From Treponema sp. (lineage in GTDB: Bacteria; Spirochaetota; Spirochaetia; Treponematales; Treponemataceae), in assembly GCA_017962965.1 (NCBI GenBank), contig JAGCUI010000005.1, forward strand, positions 1 through 46,808: a stretch of DNA of 46,808 nt, read 5' to 3'. Position numbers and translations under genes: made by a program. The notes below the pieces were generated by a model that worked only from the letters and a program-made list of their open reading frames with translations, ran no database searches and was not told where the DNA came from. Shown piece by piece: positions 15,672 through 23,421 of this stretch (position 1 is its first letter; every line of letters begins with the position of its first letter).

Positions 15672-16157
15672 ATGGATACCAAAGAATATCTTACAAAGTT
15701 ATTACCCGCTTTTAAAAAATACTACACCATAAAAGAAGATGATATTACACCTCCTTTTTCTGCACAGGCTGTTTTCAGCTCACATAACGAGCAGTATTTT
15801 TTAGTAAAACAGGCAAAAATAGCTGATATTGATTCAAACGATTATGTTTATTTCGCAGAAACTCAAAAACTTACAGAAGAAGAATTAAACCGTTTTGTAA
15901 AAGCAGCTTGGGATGATGGTATGGCAAAGGTACATCCTTACAACGGTCACAGAAATTCTGATGTAACGCTCATCATCATTGCTGATTCTTTTGAAGAAAA
16001 TATCGCAAAAAAAATTAAAAAGACGAAGCTTTCTAAGACATACAAACTTGGTATTTGGGGATGGAGTAATTTCAGACTGATTGCAATTGAGCTTTCTTCG
16101 AACCAGACTGCTTATAACAGACTCGGCAAGGACTTAAAAAGCTTGTTAGCAAAATAA
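15672..16157 (+). CDS. Conserved-looking small cytoplasmic protein, unknown
   Basis: A 161-residue soluble protein with no signal peptide or membrane segment. Mixed alpha/beta character: a charged N-terminus (MDTKEYLTKLLPAFKKYY), a central strand (DVTLIIIADSFEENIAKKIKK) and a C-terminal segment (LGIWGWSNFRLIAIELSS). I do not recognise the family. It lies 23 nt upstream of the CstA gene in the same direction, so it is probably the first gene of that operon. Only a distant AGGA precedes the ATG. Its link to CstA is positional. Confidence 0.7.
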   Translation: MDTKEYLTKLLPAFKKYYTIKEDDITPPFSAQAVFSSHNEQYFLVKQAKIADIDSNDYVYFAETQKLTEEELNRFVKAAWDDGMAKVHPYNGHRNSDVTLIIIADSFEENIAKKIKKTKLSKTYKLGIWGWSNFRLIAIELSSNQTAYNRLGKDLKSLLAK

Positions 16158-16180
16158 ACAAACTTTCCAGGAGGAAAAAA

Positions 16181-17899
16181 ATGACAGCATTACTAATCAT
16201 TATTGCTGCTATTGCTTTGCTGTTCCTTGGTTACGTTTTCTACGGATCATGGTTGGCAAAAAAGTGGGGAATTGACCCTTCAAGAAAAACCCCTGCCATC
16301 GAAAAAGAAGACGGGGTTGATTACGTAGCTGCAAAACCTGCAGTTCTGATGGGACATCACTTCTCATCTATCGCGGGTGCAGGTCCTATCAACGGCCCAA
16401 TTCAGGCTGCTGTATTCGGATGGGTACCGGTATTCTTGTGGTGTGTAATCGGTGGTATTTTCTTTGGTGGACTTCAGGACTTTGGTTCTCTGTTCGCATC
16501 TATCAGACATGATGGAAAATCTGTCGGCGAAATCATCAAAGATTCTATGGGTTCAAGAGCTAAGAAACTCTTTATCATCTTTGCTCTTCTCGTATTGATT
16601 TTAGTAATTGCTTCGTTTGTAAACGTTGTTGCAGGTACATTCTTTACTGCAGCCGGAAGTGAAAAAATGTTCGGCTTTATCACTTCGCCTACAAACAATC
16701 AGACTACAGCAATGATTTCTCTTTTATTCATTGTTCTTGCCGTAATTTATGGAATTATTACAAACAAGGGCGGAGTAAAAACTCTTCCTGCTACAATCAT
16801 CGGAATTGTCAGTATTGTTGCAATCATCTTTATCGGATTAAAATGCGGATTTGCTATGAGCCGCACTGCATGGATTGTATTCATCGGTGTTTACATCGCA
16901 ATTGCTTCTTTAATTCCTGTATGGATTATGCTCCAGCCTCGTGATTATCTTTCATCATTCCTTCTTTACGCTATGATGATTGTTGCCGTTGTTGGTATCA
17001 TTATTTCTGCAATTACAGGCTCTGCTAAGTTCGAAATTCCTGCATTCACTGGATGGACAAACGCAAAACTCGGAACATTATTCCCTGCATTGTTTATTAC
17101 AGTTGCATGTGGTGCTTGTTCTGGTTTCCACTCACTCATTTCTACAGGTACTTCATCAAAACAGCTCGATAACGAATCTCATGCTAAGGCAGTAGGTTAC
17201 GGTTCAATGCTCATTGAATCAGCACTCGGAATCATCTCTTTGATTGCTGTTGGTATGGTATTTGCTAAATATACAGGCGGTGGATTCGGATCTCCTTCTG
17301 CAGCATTCGGTGGTGGTATTGCCATCATGTTCGGACCAGAAGGTTCTGGCGTTTATAACACAATCAACGCTTTACTCACACTCGCTGTTTCTGTATTCGC
17401 TTTAACATCACTTGATACAGGTACACGCTTGAGCCGCTTTATGTTCGCTGAATTATTCTTAAAGGATAACGAAAACACATGGAAGGATGCTTCTGGTGTA
17501 AGAAAAGGTTTAGCTCACCCATTATTCGGAACAACTTTGATGGTTGTAGTTGGATGTATTCTTGGTGGACTTCAGCTTTCTCAGATCTGGGGTCTCTTTG
17601 GTGCTGCTAACCAGCTCCTTGCAGGTATTGCTTTACTGGCAGTTGCTGCATGGCTTGGTAATGTAGGAAAGGACAACAAGATGTTCTTCATCCCTATGAT
17701 CTTTATGCTTGCTGCTACCCTTACTTCTCTTGTAATCAAAATCTACAGTATAATTAAGGCCTTCTGCAAAGGTGATGCCGGTGCTTTTGCATGGGGTAAC
17801 TGGTTCCAGTTAGTATTTGCTCTTGCAATGACAGTTTTAGCTGTTATCCTTGTAATCGAAGGTGTAAAAACATTCAAACGCCAGCTTTCTAAAAAATAG
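16181..17899 (+). CDS. CstA-family carbon-starvation / pyruvate transporter
   Basis: A polytopic inner-membrane protein of 572 residues. It has the CstA family core: FYGSWLAKKWGIDP, GVDYVAAKPAVLMGHHFSSIAGAGPINGP (spread over about 46-74), GGLQDFGSLFASIRHDGKSVG, and CGACSGFHSLISTGTSSKQL. Family members (E. coli CstA, BtsT) import pyruvate or peptides at low nutrient levels. The length is between the short and long forms, and no C-terminal regulatory domain is seen. AGGAGG lies 7 nt before the ATG. The multi-hairpin element with a T-run follows the stop. Which substrate is used cannot be read from sequence. Confidence 0.9.
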   Translation: MTALLIIIAAIALLFLGYVFYGSWLAKKWGIDPSRKTPAIEKEDGVDYVAAKPAVLMGHHFSSIAGAGPINGPIQAAVFGWVPVFLWCVIGGIFFGGLQDFGSLFASIRHDGKSVGEIIKDSMGSRAKKLFIIFALLVLILVIASFVNVVAGTFFTAAGSEKMFGFITSPTNNQTTAMISLLFIVLAVIYGIITNKGGVKTLPATIIGIVSIVAIIFIGLKCGFAMSRTAWIVFIGVYIAIASLIPVWIMLQPRDYLSSFLLYAMMIVAVVGIIISAITGSAKFEIPAFTGWTNAKLGTLFPALFITVACGACSGFHSLISTGTSSKQLDNESHAKAVGYGSMLIESALGIISLIAVGMVFAKYTGGGFGSPSAAFGGGIAIMFGPEGSGVYNTINALLTLAVSVFALTSLDTGTRLSRFMFAELFLKDNENTWKDASGVRKGLAHPLFGTTLMVVVGCILGGLQLSQIWGLFGAANQLLAGIALLAVAAWLGNVGKDNKMFFIPMIFMLAATLTSLVIKIYSIIKAFCKGDAGAFAWGNWFQLVFALAMTVLAVILVIEGVKTFKRQLSKK

Positions 17900-17930
17900 T
17901 TCATCTCTTTTTTAGAAAACAAATAGAGAG

Positions 17931-18055
17931 TGCCACACGGATTGGAAATGACTAACGTCATTTCTGAGAATTATGGTTTAAGATTTTTTTTATACAGTCT
18001 TAACCCCTGGATTCCAGAATGTCGTCAGACATTCATCCGTGTGGTCCTTTTTTTT
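17931..18055 (+). repeat. Multi-hairpin palindromic element with terminal T-run
   Basis: An outer stem CCACACGGAT (17933-17942) / ATCCGTGTGG (18035-18044) encloses several inner hairpins: GAAATGAC/GTCATTTC (17945-17952, 17957-17964), GGTTTAAGA/TCTTAACC (about 17974-18005), CTGG/CCAG (18007-18017) and GAATGTC/GACATTC (18017-18023, 18028-18034). Eight T residues follow. It looks like a folded branched RNA or a dispersed palindromic repeat, and it probably also terminates cstA. Confidence 0.7.
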
Positions 18056-18059
18056 ATTA

Positions 18060-18088
18060 TTGTAAAAGATCTTCCACATCACTATAAT
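18060..18088 (+). promoter_or_regulatory. Promoter predicting a near-leaderless sulP mRNA
   Basis: TTGTAA (18060-18065) and TATAAT (18083-18088) are 17 bp apart, close to consensus. The sulP ATG follows the -10 by only 9 nt and has no ribosome-binding site, so the mRNA would start 0-4 nt before the ATG. Confidence 0.7.
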
Positions 18089-18097
18089 TACACAATC

Positions 18098-19804
18098 ATG
18101 AAACCAGAACTCTTTAATACTTTAAAAGATTACAATGCTAAAAAATTTGTAAGCGACCTTATAGCCGGGGTAATCGTTGGTATTGTTGCCCTGCCACTTG
18201 CCATTGCGTTTGGAATTGCTTCCGGAGTAAACCCAGCTGCCGGACTTTACACAGCAATCATCGCAGGCTTTTGTATCAGTGCCTTTGGAGGAAGCCGTGT
18301 ACAGATTGGTGGTCCAACTGGTGCATTTGCCGTTATTGTTTATGGTGTAGTTGCCCAGTATGGAATGAGCGGACTTGCAACTGCTACCGTTATGGCCGGC
18401 ATTATTTTAATCCTTTTGGGTGTATTTAAGATGGGAGGACTTGTAAAGTTCATTCCTTATACAATCGTAACAGGCTTTACAGCAGGTATTGCAGTTACAA
18501 TTGCAGCAGGACAGCTTGGAGACTTTTTTGGACTTCACCCTGATTTTACAAAACCAATGCTTATTTTAGGAGAAGAATATTCTAAGCTTCCGGGAAACTT
18601 TCTTCCAAAGATGATTGCTTACTTCCGCTCTGCTTCTTCTATCAACTGGTATTCCTTTGCAATAGCACTTACAAGCCTTGTATTTATTTTTGTATGGTCT
18701 AAGTTTATTAAAAAGATACCGGGTTCTTTTATCGTAATTATTTTAGCCACAGTAGTTTCAATTATTCTTGAAAAAACCTGCGGACTTAAAACAGACACAA
18801 TCGGAACCTTTGCAGACGGCTCAAGCCACTATGTAATTCCTACCACCCTGCCTCTGCCGCAGCTTCCGGACTTAAGCATAAAAACAATTACAACTCTGTT
18901 TCCTACTGCCATATCAATTGCAGTTTTAGCAGCCATTGAATCACTTCTTTCTGCAGTTGTAGCAGACGGTATGATTGGTACAAAGCACGATTCAAACATG
19001 GAGCTTGTAGCACAGGGTGTTGCAAATATTGCTTCTCCATTGTTCGGAGGAATTCCTGCTACAGGTGCAATTGCAAGAACAGCAACAAACATTAAAAACT
19101 CAGGTAAGACACCGGTTGCAGGTATTATTCATGCATTAACACTTCTTTTGATTCTTCTTTTTGCAGGAAAATATGCATCTTATATTCCAATGGCAGCCTT
19201 AGCCGCAGTTTTAATCAACGTTGCATGGAATATGGCTGGCTTCCCGGCTATTAAAGCACTTCTTAAGGGACAGAAATCTGATATTACTGTTTTTCTTATT
19301 ACATTCTTAATCACAGTATTTGTAGACTTAACTGTTGCAATCGAAGTTGGTCTTGGATTTGCCGCATTCTTCTTTATTAAAAAGATGATAGACCTTTCCG
19401 AAGTACAGAATCCTCGCGAAACAACAACTGCCGGAATCAGAACAGATATGCCGGCCGAAAATCTTGATATTCCAAAGGGCTGTTTTGTTTACGAAATTGA
19501 AGGCCCTCTCTTCTTTGGAACCGTAAGAAAATTTGAGCTTGCAACAGAACGTGCACAGGCAAACTGCAAGGTTTTAATTTTGCGAATGAGAAACACAATT
19601 TACCTTGATGCCGGAGGAATTAAAGCACTTGAACAGTGTAAGGCAGCCTGCGACAGAAAAGGAATTACGATTGTAATAAGCGGAATACATACACAGCCGT
19701 ACATGCTTTTGGAAAAGACCGGTATGGCAGACAAAATCGGCCGCGAAAATATCTATGAAAATATTACAGAAGCGTTAGAGCGTGGACGTGAGATATTAAA
19801 ATAA
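18098..19804 (+). CDS. SulP-family anion transporter with STAS domain
   Basis: A 568-residue inner-membrane transporter for anions such as sulfate or bicarbonate. It has the SulP signature near the start (DLIAGVIVGIVALPLAIAFG, then GLYTAIIAGF, GGSRVQIGGPTGAFAVIV), about a dozen membrane segments, ESLLSAVVADGMIGTKHDSN, and a C-terminal STAS domain (about 465-565, GCFVYEIEGPLFFGTV, YLDAGGIKAL). The usual Ser/Thr in the STAS loop is Gly. Start at MKPELFNTLKDY: longer frames reach back through the hairpin element and promoter and lack family similarity. It has its own promoter and no ribosome-binding site. The substrate is not determinable. Confidence 0.9.
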   Translation: MKPELFNTLKDYNAKKFVSDLIAGVIVGIVALPLAIAFGIASGVNPAAGLYTAIIAGFCISAFGGSRVQIGGPTGAFAVIVYGVVAQYGMSGLATATVMAGIILILLGVFKMGGLVKFIPYTIVTGFTAGIAVTIAAGQLGDFFGLHPDFTKPMLILGEEYSKLPGNFLPKMIAYFRSASSINWYSFAIALTSLVFIFVWSKFIKKIPGSFIVIILATVVSIILEKTCGLKTDTIGTFADGSSHYVIPTTLPLPQLPDLSIKTITTLFPTAISIAVLAAIESLLSAVVADGMIGTKHDSNMELVAQGVANIASPLFGGIPATGAIARTATNIKNSGKTPVAGIIHALTLLLILLFAGKYASYIPMAALAAVLINVAWNMAGFPAIKALLKGQKSDITVFLITFLITVFVDLTVAIEVGLGFAAFFFIKKMIDLSEVQNPRETTTAGIRTDMPAENLDIPKGCFVYEIEGPLFFGTVRKFELATERAQANCKVLILRMRNTIYLDAGGIKALEQCKAACDRKGITIVISGIHTQPYMLLEKTGMADKIGRENIYENITEALERGREILK

Positions 19805-19867
19805 AACGACCGGCGAAAAACAACTGGTCCTTTGAGTGCCTCAGGGACCGAATTAATAAAGACAAAA

Positions 19868-19897
19868 AAAAGGGATGTCCGTAAGGGCATCCCTTTT
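19868..19897. terminator. Bidirectional terminator between sulP and the binding-protein gene
   Basis: AAAAGGGATGTCC (19868-19880) pairs with GGGCATCCCTTTT (19885-19897) around a GTAA loop. A long T-run lies on the minus-strand side and four T residues on the plus side, so it can end both convergent genes. A second weaker hairpin (GGTCC/GGACC, 19826-19849) precedes it. Confidence 0.85.
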
Positions 19898-19918
19898 CTC
19901 ATTTAATAAGGATTAAAC

Positions 19919-21319
19919 TTATTTGTTTACCTTATCAAGTGCAGCCTGAAGCTGGTTCTGGTTTTCTTCGAGTACTGTAGAAACGTCATTACCAGCACAG
20001 ATACTCCAAGCCAATGGAGCATAGTTGAAATCTGGAACTAACCATGCATAGAATGGTAATGCATTGTCGTGGAAGTACTGCAATGTTTCATCAACAGCAC
20101 GTTCATCACGGAAGCCTGCATAGTAAGCTTCTTTCAAAGCATCAGGATCATCATATCCAGGTGTTGGGTCTGTAACAAAGTCCATGATCTTCATGATCTT
20201 ATCAACTTCTTCCTGTTCATAGAATGAAGGAATTACCCACATGTAGTCCTGTGAGAATGTGAATGGTTTTCCGTTTCCTTTTGGTCCAGATGGGAATGAT
20301 ACCATACCAAAGTCATCTTTCATATCTTTGAAGTTTCCGTTTGGCTGAGCATCGTATTCCTGGTTAGCCATGAATCCAACTTCACCGTTTACGAATGCAG
20401 CTCTCCAGTAATCCCAGTTAGCGTCACCCTGTGGTTTGTTGTATTTCATGAACATGTCCTGAATCCACTGCCATGCTTCTTTTTCAGCATCGCTCATATC
20501 AAGAACGAATTTACCATCTTTGTCTTTTCCTACTACAACATCAGCACCGTTAGAAGCGATTGCCTGCCAAGAGAATTCTGTGTTGAAAGAAGCCATACCG
20601 TACTGGTCGATAATACCATCGGCATTAGTATCTTTTGTAAGTTTAGCAAGGATTTCTTCGAATTTAGCCCAAGTCCATTTTCCTTCTTTCTGGAGGTCAT
20701 ATGGAAGGTCTCTGTCATATCCGTTTTCTTCGAGAATACGTTTGTTGAAGAAGAGACAGTTCTTTGGCTCTGGAGCACCAGCGTTGAAGCAGTAGAAAGA
20801 TTTACCTTTCTGCATTACGCCTTTTACAGCCTGGTTCCATTTTGGATCTTTCCAGTCGATATCTGGAGTTTTAGAAAGGTCAGCATAGTAACCGTTCATC
20901 AAACCTTTGAGAGCTGGACGTCCGTCGAGACGGAATACTGAATATCCAACTGATCTGTCACCTGTAGCACAGATGTTCAAAACTTTTTCAGGGTATCCAC
21001 CCCAACCAGCACCTAAGTCAGATTCAACATACTTAAAGTTGTAAGTATCCATTAAATACTGACGATAAGCAGCTGTATCAACCTGCTGTTTTGTTGTAGG
21101 TTCTGCATTTGGATTTGACCACCAGTCCCATACTGTTACTGTGATTCCACCAAAGTCGTATGGCTTTCCAGTTTTTGGGTCATTGAAAACCTTCAACTGT
21201 GAATAGTCTCCGTTTGCAGCAGCTTCCAAAGCAGCTTTAGACTGTTTCTTTCCGCCACCACAGCTAGCGAGTAATGCTACTGTTGCAACTGCAAGAACAA
21301 CTTTTGCAATTTTTTTCAT
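19919..21319 (-). CDS. Sugar ABC transporter substrate-binding lipoprotein
   Basis: A 466-residue family 1 extracellular solute-binding protein. A signal peptide ends in the lipobox LLASC, followed by GGGKK. The mature part has the expected features: GGITVTVWDWW, YLMDTYNFKY, RLDGRPALKGLMNGYYADLSK (spread), FNKRILEENGYD and a C-terminal helix region. It should bind an oligosaccharide at the membrane for the permease pair encoded at 21470-23420. It is the last gene of the minus-strand locus but has its own strong promoter, as expected for the most abundant component. The sugar bound is unknown. Confidence 0.9.
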   Translation of the reverse strand: MKKIAKVVLAVATVALLASCGGGKKQSKAALEAAANGDYSQLKVFNDPKTGKPYDFGGITVTVWDWWSNPNAEPTTKQQVDTAAYRQYLMDTYNFKYVESDLGAGWGGYPEKVLNICATGDRSVGYSVFRLDGRPALKGLMNGYYADLSKTPDIDWKDPKWNQAVKGVMQKGKSFYCFNAGAPEPKNCLFFNKRILEENGYDRDLPYDLQKEGKWTWAKFEEILAKLTKDTNADGIIDQYGMASFNTEFSWQAIASNGADVVVGKDKDGKFVLDMSDAEKEAWQWIQDMFMKYNKPQGDANWDYWRAAFVNGEVGFMANQEYDAQPNGNFKDMKDDFGMVSFPSGPKGNGKPFTFSQDYMWVIPSFYEQEEVDKIMKIMDFVTDPTPGYDDPDALKEAYYAGFRDERAVDETLQYFHDNALPFYAWLVPDFNYAPLAWSICAGNDVSTVLEENQNQLQAALDKVNK

Positions 21320-21373
21320 AAAAATACTCCTTTTTTATTTTTTTACCGTTTCCGGCAAATTGCCTGAATTAAT

Positions 21374-21401
21374 ATTATATCACTTTTTTAATACTTTTCA
21401 A
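21374..21401 (-). promoter_or_regulatory. Internal promoter for the distal binding-protein gene
   Basis: TTGAAA (21401-21396) and TATAAT (21379-21374) on the minus strand are 16 bp apart. A short palindrome (GGCAAATTGCC, about 21354-21364) lies in the leader, and AAGGAG precedes the ATG at 21319. Confidence 0.7.
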
Positions 21402-21469
21402 TAAGTTTAATTTCCTAAACTTTTGCGTAAACTCTCACCATTCAGTTAATTACATCCAATTACTTCAAA

Positions 21470-22504
21470 TTACATCTTAACACCGGTGCTTGAAAGACTT
21501 TCTACAAAGAGCCTCTGGCAGAAAAGGTAAAGAATAATCAAAGGAAGAACTACCATAAGAACACCTGTTGAAAGAATGGCATTTGAATAAGCAATCGGAG
21601 CCTGAGTTGCACCACCGTACAAAACAGAAAGATACTGACCAAAGCGTTCAACCAGACCGGAAATAGATTTAGACAAAAGTCCTATATTTCCAAGGAAGAA
21701 GTTTGCATAGAAAATATCTGTCCACTGCCATACAAACGAGAACAAAAAACATGATGTAATAATTGGCTTGGCACCAGGTACCATAATCCTAAAGAAGGTT
21801 TTAAATGGTCCGCATCCGTCTACATAAGCTGCCTCTTCGAGCTCGAACGGGAAGCCTAAGAAGAACTGGCGAATCATAAAAATATACAAACCGTTTTTAA
21901 GACCCATACAGGTAAAACAAAGCATGATATAAGGCGTTATTTTACCGGTAATATTTCCTAAAAGAGGGAAATATTTAAAGTGAAGCATTAACGAAGTAGA
22001 AATTGTCTGTGGAGGAATTACGATTACTAAAATTACACAGAAGAACCAGAATCTTTTTAAAGGAAACTGGAAGCGTGAAAAACCGTAACCTACAAGCGTA
22101 CACATAGAAACTTCGATTACAGAAACAAGAACAGAAATCCAGAGTGTATTAAAAAGATTTGTCTTGTAAGTAAGCATGTCTGCCGCAATTTTCCAGTTGC
22201 TTATAGAAAAGTGCTTTGGAATGAGTGTGATTGTTGAATCGTACAAGTCTCTTTCCGACATAAAACTGATTGCAATTTTATTCAAAAGAGGCTGAAGAAT
22301 CATAAAGCACATACCAAACAAGAGAATGCCTCTAAAGAGTGAGAGGGACTTTTTCTTGATTGTTTCCTTGAGCAGAATACCATTGGAAGCTTCGTTTCTT
22401 TCCCAGAATTCTTTCCATTCCTGAGACAGAGTTTTTGTATTTTTTAAAGCCTTTGTTTTTGGGGCCTTAGGTATTTTTGTTTTTTTAGTTACATCTTTAG
22501 TCAT
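21470..22504 (-). CDS. Sugar ABC transporter permease, MalG type (pair 2)
   Basis: A 344-residue inner-membrane permease. A Lys-rich cytoplasmic extension (about 1-60, KKTKIPKAPKTKALKNTK) precedes six membrane segments. The EAA loop, which docks the ATPase, reads EEAAYVDGCGPFKTFFRIMVP (about 228-248). The long basic N-terminus is unusual for MalG-type permeases. The gene overlaps the upstream permease by 8 nt, so the two form a heterodimer pair translated together. No ATPase gene is present nearby, so a shared MsmK-like ATPase elsewhere is likely. Confidence 0.88.
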   Translation of the reverse strand: MTKDVTKKTKIPKAPKTKALKNTKTLSQEWKEFWERNEASNGILLKETIKKKSLSLFRGILLFGMCFMILQPLLNKIAISFMSERDLYDSTITLIPKHFSISNWKIAADMLTYKTNLFNTLWISVLVSVIEVSMCTLVGYGFSRFQFPLKRFWFFCVILVIVIPPQTISTSLMLHFKYFPLLGNITGKITPYIMLCFTCMGLKNGLYIFMIRQFFLGFPFELEEAAYVDGCGPFKTFFRIMVPGAKPIITSCFLFSFVWQWTDIFYANFFLGNIGLLSKSISGLVERFGQYLSVLYGGATQAPIAYSNAILSTGVLMVVLPLIILYLFCQRLFVESLSSTGVKM

Positions 22505-23420
22505 AGTTATATACCACCTTCGAAATAATCAATGAGCTTATTCCAATGATAAGCATACATGCAACAAAGTAAATCCATGCCATTGCCGAGCTAAAGCCAA
22601 AGTCGAGCTGCAAAACCATTTCGTTTCGGATTTTCATCATCAGTTCATTATCAGATTTCATAAAGAAGTCAATGATTGTATAGATCCAGTTTACAAGGAG
22701 TAAAGGACTAATCATCGGCACAGTAATCTTCCAGAGGCTTTCCCATGAAGTACAACCTTCCATCTGAGCAGCTTCATACATACTTGGAGAAATATTCTGA
22801 AGTCCTGAAATAAAGATGATAATCTGAATACCCGAAGCCATTGCAACATCGTAAATGGAATCGATAATTTCAAATACAGTTTTAAAGACCTTTCCGCTAA
22901 TACCTTCTACACCCGCCGTGTCGGAAACAAGGATTCGCTCCAAAAGCCCCGTAATTGTGTTTGCATTACCCTGCTCTTCGATTGTGTCTTTAAGCTGAGC
23001 CATAAGAGTGTTGCTTGATTCAAGACCAACAAGAACTCCGGAAGAAAGAATTACAGCAAGGAAGAAGATGGATCTTGCAAGAGCACGTCCTTTAAACTTC
23101 TGATTCAACAAAAGCGCAACAAAGAAACTGAATACGATTGTAGCAATAGCGCGGTAAAGCATTGCAATAGTTCCGTTAAAGAGCATTCTGTTAAACTCAG
23201 GGTCAATGGTGAACGCACGTTTAATATTGTAATAATCGTTCCACTCCATCTGAAAGCCCTCTTTATTAAGAGTAACTTCATTAAGAGCCATTAAAAAAGA
23301 TTCACAAAGAGGCTTAAGCATAAAGAAGATAAACCCCAGAATGAAAGGTAATATAAATAAATAGCCGTATAATGCACGTCGGCTAGTAAGACCAACCGGT
23401 TTTTTAGTAAACTTAAACAT
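22497..23420 (-). CDS. Sugar ABC transporter permease, MalF type (pair 2)
   Basis: A 307-residue permease with six membrane segments (first at about 17-38, YGYLFILPFILGFIFFMLKP). The EAA loop is EAAQMEGCTSWESLWKITVP. Between the third and fourth membrane segments is a larger hydrophilic insert than usual (LESSNTLMAQLKDTIEEQGN and on, about 128-175), probably a periplasmic loop that contacts the binding protein. It starts one base after the hydrolase-like gene ends and overlaps the partner permease by 8 nt. The substrate is unknown. Confidence 0.88.
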   Translation of the reverse strand: MFKFTKKPVGLTSRRALYGYLFILPFILGFIFFMLKPLCESFLMALNEVTLNKEGFQMEWNDYYNIKRAFTIDPEFNRMLFNGTIAMLYRAIATIVFSFFVALLLNQKFKGRALARSIFFLAVILSSGVLVGLESSNTLMAQLKDTIEEQGNANTITGLLERILVSDTAGVEGISGKVFKTVFEIIDSIYDVAMASGIQIIIFISGLQNISPSMYEAAQMEGCTSWESLWKITVPMISPLLLVNWIYTIIDFFMKSDNELMMKIRNEMVLQLDFGFSSAMAWIYFVACMLIIGISSLIISKVVYNYD

Positions 23421-23421
23421 C

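Noticed and set aside
17930..18097. N-terminal extension of the SulP protein through the hairpin element
   Set aside because: The added residues come from the palindromic element and the promoter, have no SulP similarity, and have no ribosome-binding site.
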